Source: Devosia sp.
Lineage (GTDB): Bacteria > Pseudomonadota > Alphaproteobacteria > Rhizobiales > Devosiaceae
Assembly: GCA_016713105.1 (NCBI GenBank)
Contig: JADJPS010000017.1
Coordinates: 124,001 to 188,000 of the forward strand
Direction of reading: 5' to 3'
Length of the DNA: 64,000 nt
This document shows positions 49,047 through 57,656 of this stretch, piece by piece. Made by a program: the position numbers and the translations under genes. How positions within the stretch are numbered: position 1 is the stretch's first letter; every line of letters begins with the position of its first letter. The notes beneath the pieces are model-generated. The model did not search any database, was not told where the DNA came from, and saw only the letters and a list, made by a program, of their open reading frames with translations.

Positions 49047-49853
49047 ATGCAATCCTTCATCTGCACCACCTGCGGCGTCGGGCATGCGCCGTCGGAGACG
49101 CCGCCGTCCAGTTGCGCCATCTGCGGCGATGAGCGGCAATATGTGAATGCCAGCGGACAGGCCTGGACGACGCTGGCAGCGCTCAAGGAGACGCACAGCA
49201 ACGACATCCGTGAGGTGGAGGTGGGCCTGTTCGGGGTCGGCGCGAGCCCGCAGATCGCCATCGGACAGCGGGCACTGTTCATCGCGCAGCCGGGCGGCGG
49301 CGTGTTGTGGGACTGCACGCCGCTGGTGACGGACGCGGCGGTGGAGCGGATCAAGGGGCTGGGCGGGGTACGCGCCATCGCCATCTCGCATCCGCATTTC
49401 TACTCGTCGATGGTCGACTGGTCCGAGGCGCTGGGCGGAGTGCCGATCCATATCCACGAGAGCAACCGGCAATATGTGATGCGGCCGTCCGACCGGGTGA
49501 GCTACTGGGCCGGCGAAACGCTGGGGCTGGACCAGGGGATCACGCTGCGCCGCTGTGGCGGGCACTTTGCGGGCAGCTCGGTGCTGCACTGGGCGGCGGG
49601 CGCCGACGGCAAGGGCGTGCTGATGACCGGCGACACCATCATGGTGGTGCCCGACACCCGCTGGGTGAGCTTCATGTACTCGTATCCCAACCTGATCCCG
49701 CTGCCGGCGCGCGAGGTGCGGCGGATCGCGGCGAGCGTCGAGGACTTCGCCTATGACCGGATCTACTCGGCCTGGTGGGACCGGGTGATGCAGCGTGACG
49801 CCAAGGCGCGGGTGGCGGCCTCGGTGGAGCGGTACGTGACGGCGATCAGCTAG
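49047..49853 (+). CDS. MBL-fold protein with N-terminal zinc ribbon
   Basis: 268 residues. An N-terminal rubredoxin-like ribbon, CxxC-x13-CxxC (Cys6, 9, 23, 26), precedes a metallo-beta-lactamase fold. The usual HxHxDH motif reads AISHPHFYSSM, keeping HxH but replacing DH with YS. GGHFAGSSVLHW and MTGDTIMVV supply a later His and Asp. One of the two zinc sites is therefore probably lost. Activity is uncertain; redox or nucleic-acid roles are possible. Confidence 0.82.
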   Translation: MQSFICTTCGVGHAPSETPPSSCAICGDERQYVNASGQAWTTLAALKETHSNDIREVEVGLFGVGASPQIAIGQRALFIAQPGGGVLWDCTPLVTDAAVERIKGLGGVRAIAISHPHFYSSMVDWSEALGGVPIHIHESNRQYVMRPSDRVSYWAGETLGLDQGITLRRCGGHFAGSSVLHWAAGADGKGVLMTGDTIMVVPDTRWVSFMYSYPNLIPLPAREVRRIAASVEDFAYDRIYSAWWDRVMQRDAKARVAASVERYVTAIS

Positions 49854-49941
49854 GCACGCCGCCAGTCGACCAATTGCGGACGGCGAGCGGTCACCACCCC
49901 TCACCCTAGCTCCCCTGGTCGCTGTGCTCCCAAGCTGCACT

Positions 49942-49964
49942 ACCCTCCCCGCGAGGGGGAGGGT
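49942..49964. repeat. Palindromic hairpin after the MBL gene
   Basis: ACCCTCCCC-GCGA-GGGGGAGGGT, a member of the dispersed CCCTCCCC/GGGGAGGG repeat group also seen at 47479 and around 57612. Confidence 0.5.
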
Positions 49965-50033
49965 GACGACTGGGGGCGCGGTAGACTCGATCGGCACCTC
50001 GCTTGGAGCGGGGGGGGGCGAAGCGAGCGAGTT

Positions 50034-50047
50034 CAAGATATATCTTG
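50034..50047. promoter_or_regulatory. PadR operator 1
   Basis: A perfect 14-bp palindrome CAAGATATATCTTG lies 60 bases before the PadR-family gene start. AT-rich ATATCTT/AAGATAT arms differ sharply from the G+C-rich surroundings. Autorepression is the usual mode for PadR proteins. Confidence 0.6.
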
Positions 50048-50080
50048 GAACACTCTTGAACGAGTGGGGGGCCGCGCTCT

Positions 50081-50107
50081 ATCTTCGAGCTATCGTAAGA
50101 TATATCA
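50081..50107. promoter_or_regulatory. PadR operator 2 adjoining the start codon
   Basis: ATCTT at 50081-50085 and AAGATATATCAT at 50097-50108 repeat the arms of operator 1 right up to the PadR ATG. A bound regulator here would block translation initiation or transcription. Confidence 0.5.
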
Positions 50108-50910
50108 TGGAGAAGAAGATGCGAGGTCACGATCAGAATTGGGACCGCAACTGGCGCCGGATGGAAGCGATGGCGCGCCGCGGGTTCCGCAATTTCGGGA
50201 ACTTCAACATCGGCGGCGGTGACTGGGGCGGCTTCGGCGGCAATTTCCGCATCGGCAAGATGCTGGCCTCGGGCGACCTGCGCCTCGTGGCGCTGTTCCT
50301 GATCGAGCAGCAGCCGCGACACGGCTACGACCTGATCAAGGCGATCGAGGAGAAGTCGCACCACTTCTATTCGCCGAGCCCCGGGATCGTCTATCCGGCG
50401 CTGACCTTCCTCGAGGAGGCGGGCTACGTCACCTCGGCGGCGGAGGGCAACAAGAAGCTCTATACCATCACCGACGAGGGGCGGGCGCATCTCGCGGACA
50501 ATCGCGAGGCGATCGAATCCACCCTCGATTTCCTCGGCAAGGCCGGGGCGCGGATGGAGGAGTGGCGCGAGAAGATGGCGAACCCGGATTTCCCGTTCAG
50601 CCCCGAACAGGCCGAGCGGTTCCGCGACATGGGACGGCAGGGCTGGCCGTTCGGCGAACGCGGCGCGCCACCGCCGCCGCATCCGCCGCATCCCGGGCGG
50701 CCGGGTTTCGAGGCTCGCGATGCCGGGCCGTTGCCGCGCGACGTCGACGAGGCACGCAAGGCGCTGAAGCGGGCGCTGAAGGAAGCGGTCAAGAACGGAC
50801 CGGAGGAGGAGCAGCGGGTGATCGACATCCTCAACCGCGCCGCCGAGGACATCCGCCGCGGCGGTCGTGGCCGCCGTCCCGAGGACGTGGTCGATATCGA
50901 TCTGGAATAG
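50107..50910 (+). CDS. PadR-family transcriptional regulator with long tails
   Basis: 267 residues from the ATG at 50107-50109 (a second ATG is four codons on). A Gly/Asn/Phe/Trp-rich N-terminus of about 55 residues precedes the PadR winged helix: LRLVALFLIEQQPRHGYDLIKAIEEKSHHFYSPSPGIVYPALTFLEEAGYVTS and KLYTITDEGRAHL. The helical C-terminal part includes a Pro/His stretch and a final helix (about 220-250). Twice the length of minimal PadR. Ligand unknown; two operators upstream suggest autoregulation. Confidence 0.88.
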   Translation: MEKKMRGHDQNWDRNWRRMEAMARRGFRNFGNFNIGGGDWGGFGGNFRIGKMLASGDLRLVALFLIEQQPRHGYDLIKAIEEKSHHFYSPSPGIVYPALTFLEEAGYVTSAAEGNKKLYTITDEGRAHLADNREAIESTLDFLGKAGARMEEWREKMANPDFPFSPEQAERFRDMGRQGWPFGERGAPPPPHPPHPGRPGFEARDAGPLPRDVDEARKALKRALKEAVKNGPEEEQRVIDILNRAAEDIRRGGRGRRPEDVVDIDLE

Positions 50911-50926
50911 TTGCCCCCCGCAGCTT

Positions 50927-50956
50927 GGCCCTCGCCGGTTGATGCCGGCGGGGGCC
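50927..50956. terminator. Bidirectional hairpin between PadR and DUF1761 genes
   Basis: A 12-base arm GGCCCTCGCCGG pairs with CCGGCGGGGGCC across a 6-base loop, between convergent genes. There is no clear T-tract. Confidence 0.4.
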
Positions 50957-50968
50957 CCTGGACCAAGA

Positions 50969-51364
50969 CTAGCGCCAGAGCCCGAGGATGAGGCCCATCA
51001 GCAGGAACATCAGCGTCAGGTAGCCGCCGTTGATGAGGAAATAGGCCGGCGGGCGGCGCTCGAACAAGGCGACGACGAAGAGCCCGAAGGCGGCCCAGCC
51101 CAGGCCGGCGGCGAGCGAGTAGGCAAGGGTCATCGTCAGGTCGGCGCCGGCGACGAAGAAGGCGAGATTGACAGCCATCAGCGCGGTGAAGACGAAGGCG
51201 AGGCCAAAGATCATCGGCAGGTTGGCGTTGGCGATGGCCTCGTCGCTGAGCCCGGCGGCACGTTGCCAGGCCTTGGCGAAGAGCAGCGGCGAATACCACA
51301 GGCCACCGAGCATAAATGCAGCAATGGTGGCGGCGATGACGGCGAGCCAGTTGACGGCAGGCAT
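50969..51364 (-). CDS. DUF1761 membrane protein
   Basis: 131 residues with four membrane spans. LGGLWYSPLLFAKAWQRAAG near the N-terminus is the DUF1761 signature, and LAYSLAAGLGWAAFGLFVVALFERRPPAYFLINGGYLTLMFLLMGLILGLW completes it. AGGGGGAA precedes the ATG. Function unknown; family members occur singly as here. Confidence 0.85.
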   Translation of the reverse strand: MPAVNWLAVIAATIAAFMLGGLWYSPLLFAKAWQRAAGLSDEAIANANLPMIFGLAFVFTALMAVNLAFFVAGADLTMTLAYSLAAGLGWAAFGLFVVALFERRPPAYFLINGGYLTLMFLLMGLILGLWR

Positions 51365-51468
51365 GGTGTGTTCCCCCTGAGACCGACCTGATGCTGCCCC
51401 AGACGGCGCGATCCGTCTTGTAGAAAACGGAAGTCGACGGCCGGGTGGTCTGCTCCCTGCCGAACCGG

Positions 51469-52317
51469 TCAGCTATCGCCATCGGTGACGATCGGCAGGT
51501 AGTTCTCGAGGCCGCGATAGGCGGAGAGGTAGGCGCTCGGCGTCATGTCGGACATGGCGCGGAACTCGTGCACCAGGTGCGACTGGTCGGCGTAGCCGTG
51601 GGCGCCCGCGAGCCGGGCCCAATCCTGCGGCGGCAGCGGCGCGCCGCGAAACTCCATGTCGATGACCACGCCGCTCAGGCCGCGCAGCAGGCCGCGGAAG
51701 CGCTCGATGCGGGCGAACTGCTTGGGACTGACGCCGACATGGCGGCGGAACAGGGCGCGGACGTGGCGGTCGCTGTAGCCGGTGGCCTCGACCAGATCGC
51801 GCACCCGGCCGCGGCCGAGACGCGCGGCGAGATGACGGACGACGGGATCGATGCCGAGCCGCGGGCCGATGCGGCCCAGCAGCCAGGCTTCGGCCGCGGC
51901 GAAGCGGCCGGCGGGCGTTGCCGCCTCGAGGATGCAGTCGCGCAGCGAAGTGGCATCGATGACGTCGGCAAGGGTGAACACGGAATCGGTGAGGGTTTCG
52001 GCATCATGCCGGACGAGCGCATGGGCGCCTCCCGGGCGGAACCGGATGACGAAGAGCGAGGCCTGCGGCTGCGCCTCGATGATGATGGGCCGGCGCTGCA
52101 TGCCGGAAATCCAGGCGCCGCGAAAAGCGGTGGCGATCGGGCCGTGCTCGGAGGCATAGAGCTTCTTGGGCCGTTCGCCGAGGTCGACGATCAACTCGAT
52201 GGCGCCGTCGGGAATCAGCTTCTGGCGCTGGTGTGCTGGATCGAGCCCGGCGAAAAACGTCATCATCTCGACGTGGAGGCCGAGCGGCGGGGCGGGACGA
52301 TGGATCGCGAGTTCCAT
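51469..52317 (-). CDS. AraC-family transcriptional regulator
   Basis: 282 residues from the ATG at 52315-52317; a TTG at 52351-52353 is possible, neither having a clear ribosome site. The N-terminal sensor-like part includes RQKLIPDGAIELIVDLGERP and RFRPGGAHALV. The C-terminal AraC DNA-binding domain has two helix-turn-helices: VRDLVEATGYSDRHVRALFRRHVGVSPKQFARIERF and ARLAGAHGYADQSHLVHEFRAMSDMTPSAYLSAYR. Divergent from the FAD/Fe-S dehydrogenase, which it may control. Confidence 0.86.
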   Translation of the reverse strand: MELAIHRPAPPLGLHVEMMTFFAGLDPAHQRQKLIPDGAIELIVDLGERPKKLYASEHGPIATAFRGAWISGMQRRPIIIEAQPQASLFVIRFRPGGAHALVRHDAETLTDSVFTLADVIDATSLRDCILEAATPAGRFAAAEAWLLGRIGPRLGIDPVVRHLAARLGRGRVRDLVEATGYSDRHVRALFRRHVGVSPKQFARIERFRGLLRGLSGVVIDMEFRGAPLPPQDWARLAGAHGYADQSHLVHEFRAMSDMTPSAYLSAYRGLENYLPIVTDGDS

Positions 52318-52470
52318 TGACGCAGCAAACGATTTCCGGCGGCCCGAGGTCAACTGGCAAGCCGCGACGAAAGTCGAATCCCGGCCGAACCCGGGCGGCG
52401 GACGGCGTTTTGCATCTTGCGGCCCGATGCACTAACTTGTCTGACAGATTTGCGAGCAGCGGGTAGCAAC

Positions 52471-55335
52471 GTGAACGAGATGACGCCCATCGGGGTGGAC
52501 CGGGCAAAGGCGACCGAGGGTGTGGTCAACCGGCTGAAGGACGTGATCCGCAAGGACCGGCTGATGACCGACCCGGTGATGACCTATGCCTATTCGGGCG
52601 ATGCGAGTTCGTACCGGCTGGTGCCGGCGGTGGTGGCGATCATCAACACCGAGGACGAGGTCCGGGCGGTGATCGAGGCGGCTCGGGCCGAACGGCTGCC
52701 GCTGACCTTCCGCGCCGCGGGCACCTCGCTTTCCGGCCAGGCGATCACCGAGGGCGTCCTCGCCGTGCTCGGCGACGGCTGGAAGAAGCTCGAAATTCAC
52801 GACAACGGGACGCGGGTGACGCTGGGCCCGGCGGTGATCGTGGCCAATGCCAACCGGGCACTGAAGCCCTACAACGCCAAGCTCGGGCCGGACCCGGCGA
52901 GCCAGGCCACCTGCAAGATCGGCGGCGTGGTCAACAACAACTCGTCGGGCATGTGCTGCGGGGTGGCCTACAACACCTACCACACCATGCAGCGGCTGAG
53001 GGTCATGCTGGTCGACGGCACGGTGCTCGATTCGGGCGATCCGGCGTCGGTGGCGGCATTCCGCAAGTCGCATGCGCGGCTGCTCGAGGGGCTGCACCAG
53101 CTGCACCACCAGGTGACGGCGGACAGCCAGCTGGTGGAGCTGATCCGCAAGAAGTACCGGATCAAGAACACCGTCGGCTACTCCATCAACGCACTGGTCG
53201 ATTTCCACGATCCGATCGACATCCTGATCCACCTGATCGTCGGCTCGGAGGGTACGCTCGGCTTCGTGTCGGAAGTGACCTACAACACCATCCCCGAACA
53301 CCCCTACAAGGTGACCGGGCTGATCCCCTTCCCCGACCCCTATTCCTGCGCCCGGGCGATCTCGAAGCTCGCCAATGGCGGCGTGCAGTCGACGACCGGC
53401 GTGACGGCGGCCGAGTATATCGAGCGGCGGGCACTGGCAACGGTCGAGCACCTGCCGGCGATCCAGCCCTATGTGCGCTTCTTCACCGAGACCTCGCCGG
53501 TGATCCTCATCGACATCAGCGCCCCGGACGAGGAAACGCTCAGGCACGAGACCGACAAGGCGACGGCCATCCTTCACTCCGAAGGGGCGACGCATATCGA
53601 TTTTTCGCCCGACGAGCACAAGTCGCATGCGCTGTGGGACGTGCGGAAGGGGTTCTTCGCCTCGGGCGGCGCGGCGCGGCCCAAGGGCACCTCGATGCTG
53701 ACCGAGGACGTGGCGGCGCCGATCGACCGGCTGGCCGACTTCGTCATCGACATGCGCCAGCTGCTCGACGATTTCGGCTATGACGACGCCATCATCTTCG
53801 GGCATGCGCTCGCCGGAAACCTGCATTTCCAGATGAGCGACAACTTCATGGAGCCGGATGCAGCCGACAAGTTCGACCGCTTCTCCAAGGCGCTCAGCGA
53901 CTTCGTCTCGGTGCGCTACGGTGGCTCGCTGAAGGCCGAGCACGGCACCGGCCGCGCCATCGCGCCCTTCGTCGAGGCGGAATGGGGCACCAGGGCCTAT
54001 CTCGTGATGCATGAGGTGAAGCGCCTGTTCGACCCCGAGGGGTTGCTGAACCCGGGCGTGCTGCTCAATCCCGACCCGGACATCCACATCAAGAACCTCA
54101 AGCTGATGCCGCTCGCCGACGAGATCGTCGACCTGTGCATCGAGTGCGGCTTCTGCGAGCCGGCCTGCCCCAGCCATCACATGACGCTCTCGCCGCGCCA
54201 GCGCATCGTGGTGACGCGCGAACGGGCGCGGCTGAGGCAGACCGGGGAGGATCCGGAGCGGCTGAAGGCGCTGGACGACGGCTTCCAGTATGCCGGACTC
54301 GATACCTGTGCCGCCTGCAACCTGTGCTCGCTGCGCTGCCCGGTGGGAATCGAGACCGGCACCATGGTGATCGGCGAGCGCGGACGCCGACGCACCGATG
54401 GCGACCACAGGACCGCGGCGTGGGTTGCCGACCACACCGGCGCAGTCGAGGTGGGCATGAGGCTCGGGGTCGGCCTGCAGCACCTGTCGCGGCGGATCGT
54501 CGGCGACGGTGTCACCGATGCGGTGGCCGGGGCCATGCACCGGCTCGCGCCCAAGGCGGTGCCGCGGGTCTCGCCGGCGCTGCGTGTCGGTCCGGGAGTG
54601 CCGAAGCCGGCGACTGCAGTCGGTGCGGCGCCGGGCGGCACGGTCGTCTATTTCCCCAGTTGCGCGACCCGCATGTTCGGCGCCCAGACCGCCGAGAACG
54701 GCCTGCTGCCGACCACCGACGCCATGCTGGAACTGCTGCGGCGGGCCGGCTTCAACCCGGTGGTGCCGGAGCAGCTCGAGGGTCAGTGCTGCGGCCAGCC
54801 GTTCCTCTCCAAGGGGTTCCCCGAGGCAGCCGAGCGGGTGGGGACGGGGACGCGCTCGGAACTCGACCGGCTGTCGGATCATGGCACCCACACGGTCGTG
54901 ACCGATGCCTCGACCTGCGCCAAGCACATGCGCGAGCATCCCGGAGCGGCGACGGTGCTCGATTCGGCCGAATTCCTCGTCAACGAGGTGCTGCCGCGGC
55001 TCACCATCACCAGGCCGTTGCCGACGGTGGCGGTGCACCACAATTGCTCGGCGCAGCGCCTCAAGGAGCAGGCGGCGATCGAGGCCCTTGCCGCAGCGAT
55101 CGCGAGGCAGGTCGTCGTGCTCGATGCCATCACCTGCTGCGGCTACGCCGGCGACAAGGGGCTCTACGTTCCCGAGCTCAACGCCCATGCGACGCGCTTT
55201 GCGCGGGCGCAGATACCCCCCGACTGCACGATCGGGCTCTCGACCGTCTCGACCTGCGCCACCGGGCTCAGCGAGCGGATGGGGATTCCGTTCGTCTCGA
55301 TCGCGAGCCTGCTGGAGAAGGTAAGCCGCCCGTAA
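52471..55335 (+). CDS. FAD- and [4Fe-4S]-containing D-2-hydroxyacid (D-lactate) dehydrogenase
   Basis: 954 residues from a GTG at 52471-52473; an ATG three codons later is also possible. An FAD-binding PCMH domain (FRAAGTSLSGQAITEGV; GGVVNNNSSGMCCG; GSEGTLGFVSEV) and an FAD-oxidase C-terminal domain (GHALAGNLHFQM; HGTGRAIAPFVE) are followed by two ferredoxin motifs: CIECGFCEPACPS and CAACNLCSLRCPVGI. CCG domains close the protein (CCGQPFLSKG, CCGYAGDKG). This architecture fits D-lactate or D-2-hydroxyglutarate dehydrogenases feeding the quinone pool. Substrate is not resolved. Confidence 0.9.
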   Translation: MNEMTPIGVDRAKATEGVVNRLKDVIRKDRLMTDPVMTYAYSGDASSYRLVPAVVAIINTEDEVRAVIEAARAERLPLTFRAAGTSLSGQAITEGVLAVLGDGWKKLEIHDNGTRVTLGPAVIVANANRALKPYNAKLGPDPASQATCKIGGVVNNNSSGMCCGVAYNTYHTMQRLRVMLVDGTVLDSGDPASVAAFRKSHARLLEGLHQLHHQVTADSQLVELIRKKYRIKNTVGYSINALVDFHDPIDILIHLIVGSEGTLGFVSEVTYNTIPEHPYKVTGLIPFPDPYSCARAISKLANGGVQSTTGVTAAEYIERRALATVEHLPAIQPYVRFFTETSPVILIDISAPDEETLRHETDKATAILHSEGATHIDFSPDEHKSHALWDVRKGFFASGGAARPKGTSMLTEDVAAPIDRLADFVIDMRQLLDDFGYDDAIIFGHALAGNLHFQMSDNFMEPDAADKFDRFSKALSDFVSVRYGGSLKAEHGTGRAIAPFVEAEWGTRAYLVMHEVKRLFDPEGLLNPGVLLNPDPDIHIKNLKLMPLADEIVDLCIECGFCEPACPSHHMTLSPRQRIVVTRERARLRQTGEDPERLKALDDGFQYAGLDTCAACNLCSLRCPVGIETGTMVIGERGRRRTDGDHRTAAWVADHTGAVEVGMRLGVGLQHLSRRIVGDGVTDAVAGAMHRLAPKAVPRVSPALRVGPGVPKPATAVGAAPGGTVVYFPSCATRMFGAQTAENGLLPTTDAMLELLRRAGFNPVVPEQLEGQCCGQPFLSKGFPEAAERVGTGTRSELDRLSDHGTHTVVTDASTCAKHMREHPGAATVLDSAEFLVNEVLPRLTITRPLPTVAVHHNCSAQRLKEQAAIEALAAAIARQVVVLDAITCCGYAGDKGLYVPELNAHATRFARAQIPPDCTIGLSTVSTCATGLSERMGIPFVSIASLLEKVSRP

Positions 55336-55373
55336 CCGCAACAGACGCTGACTGACAGCGAGGAGACCCGAAG

Positions 55374-55841
55374 ATGCCGCAGATCGGTTTCGACAATCCC
55401 GTCTTCGCCACCTACGCCATTGCGGCGGCCCTGATGGTGCTCAAGGCGGTGGGCATGTCCTGGCTCACCGTGGTCAGGATGATGCAGGTCAAGGGCGGTT
55501 ATCGCTCGCCCGAAGACGCCAAGCGCACGGCGCTCAATCCCGAGCCGAGGCCCGGCCAGCTCGAACCCGACGACCGGGTCGAGCGCATCCGCCGCATCCA
55601 GCACAACGACCTCGAGAACCTGCCGTTCTTCTTCGTCGCGGGCTTTCTCTACGTGCTCACCGCTCCGCCGCTATGGCTGGCTCAGGCGCTCTTCTACGGC
55701 TACGTGGTATCGCGGCTGCTGCACTTTGCCGCCTACTACACCGCCCAGATCCATGACATCCGGGCCACGCTGTGGACCATCGGCTCGCTGATCATCGTCT
55801 TCATGACGCTGGCGAGCCTGTGGACCCTGCTGGGCTTCTAG
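55374..55841 (+). CDS. MAPEG-family membrane protein
   Basis: 155 residues with four membrane spans. RVERIRRIQHNDLENLPFFFVAGFLYVL and YGYVVSRLLHFAAYYTAQIHDIRATLWTIGSL are the conserved parts of the MAPEG family (microsomal glutathione S-transferase/prostaglandin synthase relatives), with the arginines that bind glutathione. It follows the dehydrogenase by 38 bases. It ends in a 4-base convergent overlap with the ABM gene. Confidence 0.88.
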   Translation: MPQIGFDNPVFATYAIAAALMVLKAVGMSWLTVVRMMQVKGGYRSPEDAKRTALNPEPRPGQLEPDDRVERIRRIQHNDLENLPFFFVAGFLYVLTAPPLWLAQALFYGYVVSRLLHFAAYYTAQIHDIRATLWTIGSLIIVFMTLASLWTLLGF

Positions 55842-56200
55842 CTATAGCTGGACGGGGTGCGGGCGGGTGACTGCGGCAGCGGCTTGCTGAAGATCGCAAC
55901 CGGCTCGGTATCGATGAGCCGAAGCGATCGCACCATGTCCGCCGTCGCGTGCTTGTACGCAAGAAAGTGCGGCGTCGTCAGATGCGCCTCATAGGCGGCA
56001 CGGCTGGCATAGACCTCGAGAATGCGGATCTGGTTGGGCGCGTGTTTGAGAGCCGTCGCCTGAAGCGACAACACGCCGGGCTCGAGCCGCACCGAGGCCG
56101 CGATCTCCTCGGCCAGCAAGGCCCGGTATCGAGCGAGCCGGGAGGGGTCGATCTCCAGTTCGGCGATCCGCACCAGCGGACAGTCTGGATCAGAGGGCAT
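55838..56200 (-). CDS. Antibiotic biosynthesis monooxygenase (ABM) domain protein
   Basis: 120 residues forming a ferredoxin-like alpha-beta fold: VRIAELEIDPSRLARYRALLAEEIAASVRLEPGVLSLQA and IRILEVYASRAAYEAHLTTPHFLAYKHATADMV. This is typical of ABM/quinol-monooxygenase-like dimers with LsrG and YgiN relatives. No catalytic residues can be assigned. Convergent with the MAPEG gene. Confidence 0.82.
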   Translation of the reverse strand: MPSDPDCPLVRIAELEIDPSRLARYRALLAEEIAASVRLEPGVLSLQATALKHAPNQIRILEVYASRAAYEAHLTTPHFLAYKHATADMVRSLRLIDTEPVAIFSKPLPQSPARTPSSYS

Positions 56201-56308
56201 CCGTTCGGCTCCGTTGCCGGCGGACCGTCATATATCGTGTCCGCGGTGGCGCCGGTAGTGCGGTGATGAGGCCTTACGACGACCGCCAAACCCTGCTACC
56301 TCCCAACC

Positions 56309-57502
56309 ATGACGGAACTGACCATCACCTCGCTCGGCCAGCACGGCGACGGAATTGCCACGCATGGCGGCGGCAAGGCCTTCGTGCCCTTCACGCTGCC
56401 CGGCGAACGGGTCGAGGCGGTGCTCGATGGCGAGCGCGGCACGCTGGTCGAGGTGATCAGCCCCAGCCCGCAGCGGGTGGCGGCGGCCTGCGGCTATTTC
56501 GGCAGCTGCGGCGGCTGCGCCCTGCAGCATCTCGACCCGGCGGCCTATGCCGCGTTCAAGCGCGGCCTCGTTGAGACTTCGCTGCAGCATGCCGAGGTGG
56601 AGACGGTGCTGCAGCCGCTGCGCGACGCCACCGCCGGCGGCCGGCGGCGGGCAACGCTGCATGTCAGGAAATCCGGCGTCGGCTATATGCGGGCGAGGAG
56701 CCACGACGTGCTCGATATCGCCACCTGCCCGATCCTCGCACCGGCCCTGCAGAACGCCGCGCCGCGCATCGCCCGGGCGCTGCTGCCGCTGGCCGGCGAG
56801 TGCGACGCGAGCTTCACTGCCACCGATACCGGGCTCGACCTGTCGGTGAAATCGGAACGCAAGCTGAAGCCGGTGGCGCTGGCCGCGTTCGCGCGCACAC
56901 ACCGGCTGGCGCGCCTCACCTTCAACGGCGAACCGGTGTTCATGGCGCAGCCGCCGGCCATCCGCATGGGCAAGGCCATGGTGGAGCTGCCGCCGGGGAG
57001 CTTCCTGCAGGCGACGGCGACGGCCGAGGCGGTGCTGGCGGGGCTGGTGCGCGAGGGGGTGGGCGCGGCGAAGACGGTGGCCGACCTGTTCTGCGGCGTC
57101 GGGCCGTTCGCGCTCAGGCTGGCAGAAGGCGCGCGGGTCTTCGCGGCCGACAGCGACCGGCCGGGGATTGCGGCGCTGCACAAGGCGGTCAACCACGTGC
57201 AGGGGCTGAAGCCGATCACCACGCAGGTGCGCGACCTGTTCCGCGACCCGCTGGCGCCGGTGGAACTCGACCGCTTCGACGCGGTGGTATTCGATCCGCC
57301 ACGCGCCGGTGCCGAGGCGCAGGCGCGGGAACTGGCGCGCAGCAGGGTGAAGACGGCTGTCGCCGTGAGTTGCGAACCCAAGACCTTTGCCCGCGATGCC
57401 GCCATCCTGATCGGCGGGGGGTATCGGCTGGTCTCGGTGGCCCCGGTCGACCAGTTCGCCTATTCGACGCATGTCGAGGTGGTGGGGGTATTTCGCAGGT
57501 GA
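56309..57502 (+). CDS. TrmA/RumA-family RNA (uracil-5-) methyltransferase
   Basis: 397 residues. A TRAM-like start (LTITSLGQHGDGIATHGGGKAFVPFTLPGERVEA) and [4Fe-4S] cysteines (ACGYFGSCGGCALQHL, and ATCPIL later) precede the class I methyltransferase fold. VADLFCGVGPFALRL binds SAM, FDPPRAGAEAQ is motif IV, and AVSCEPKTFARD contains the catalytic Cys (Glu replaces the usual Asn). Targets U in 23S rRNA or tRNA; which is unresolved. Confidence 0.88.
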   Translation: MTELTITSLGQHGDGIATHGGGKAFVPFTLPGERVEAVLDGERGTLVEVISPSPQRVAAACGYFGSCGGCALQHLDPAAYAAFKRGLVETSLQHAEVETVLQPLRDATAGGRRRATLHVRKSGVGYMRARSHDVLDIATCPILAPALQNAAPRIARALLPLAGECDASFTATDTGLDLSVKSERKLKPVALAAFARTHRLARLTFNGEPVFMAQPPAIRMGKAMVELPPGSFLQATATAEAVLAGLVREGVGAAKTVADLFCGVGPFALRLAEGARVFAADSDRPGIAALHKAVNHVQGLKPITTQVRDLFRDPLAPVELDRFDAVVFDPPRAGAEAQARELARSRVKTAVAVSCEPKTFARDAAILIGGGYRLVSVAPVDQFAYSTHVEVVGVFRR

Positions 57503-57530
57503 GCTGCGCCCGGGTCCGAGTGTTGCGCCC

Positions 57531-57645
57531 ACCCCCTCCCAGCCTCCCCCGTCGACAGGAAGGTGCCGGCCGGTGGGTCTGGCCGGATCGTGCTTCACAC
57601 TGGACACGACACCCTCCCCCTCTCGGGGAGAGCTGGGGAGGGGGG
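57531..57645. repeat. Long inverted repeat upstream of selO
   Basis: ACCCCCTCCCAGC (57531-57543) and GCTGGGGAGGGG (57632-57643) are near-complementary with an 88-base spacer, which itself holds a CCCTCCCCC-TCTC-GGGGAG hairpin near 57612-57629. It belongs to the dispersed G/C palindromic repeats of this window. Confidence 0.5.
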
Positions 57646-57656
57646 AGCCAGGAGGC

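Noticed and set aside
52432..55341. 969-codon minus-strand frame
   Set aside because: Shadow of the FAD/Fe-S dehydrogenase, which has clear cofactor motifs on plus.
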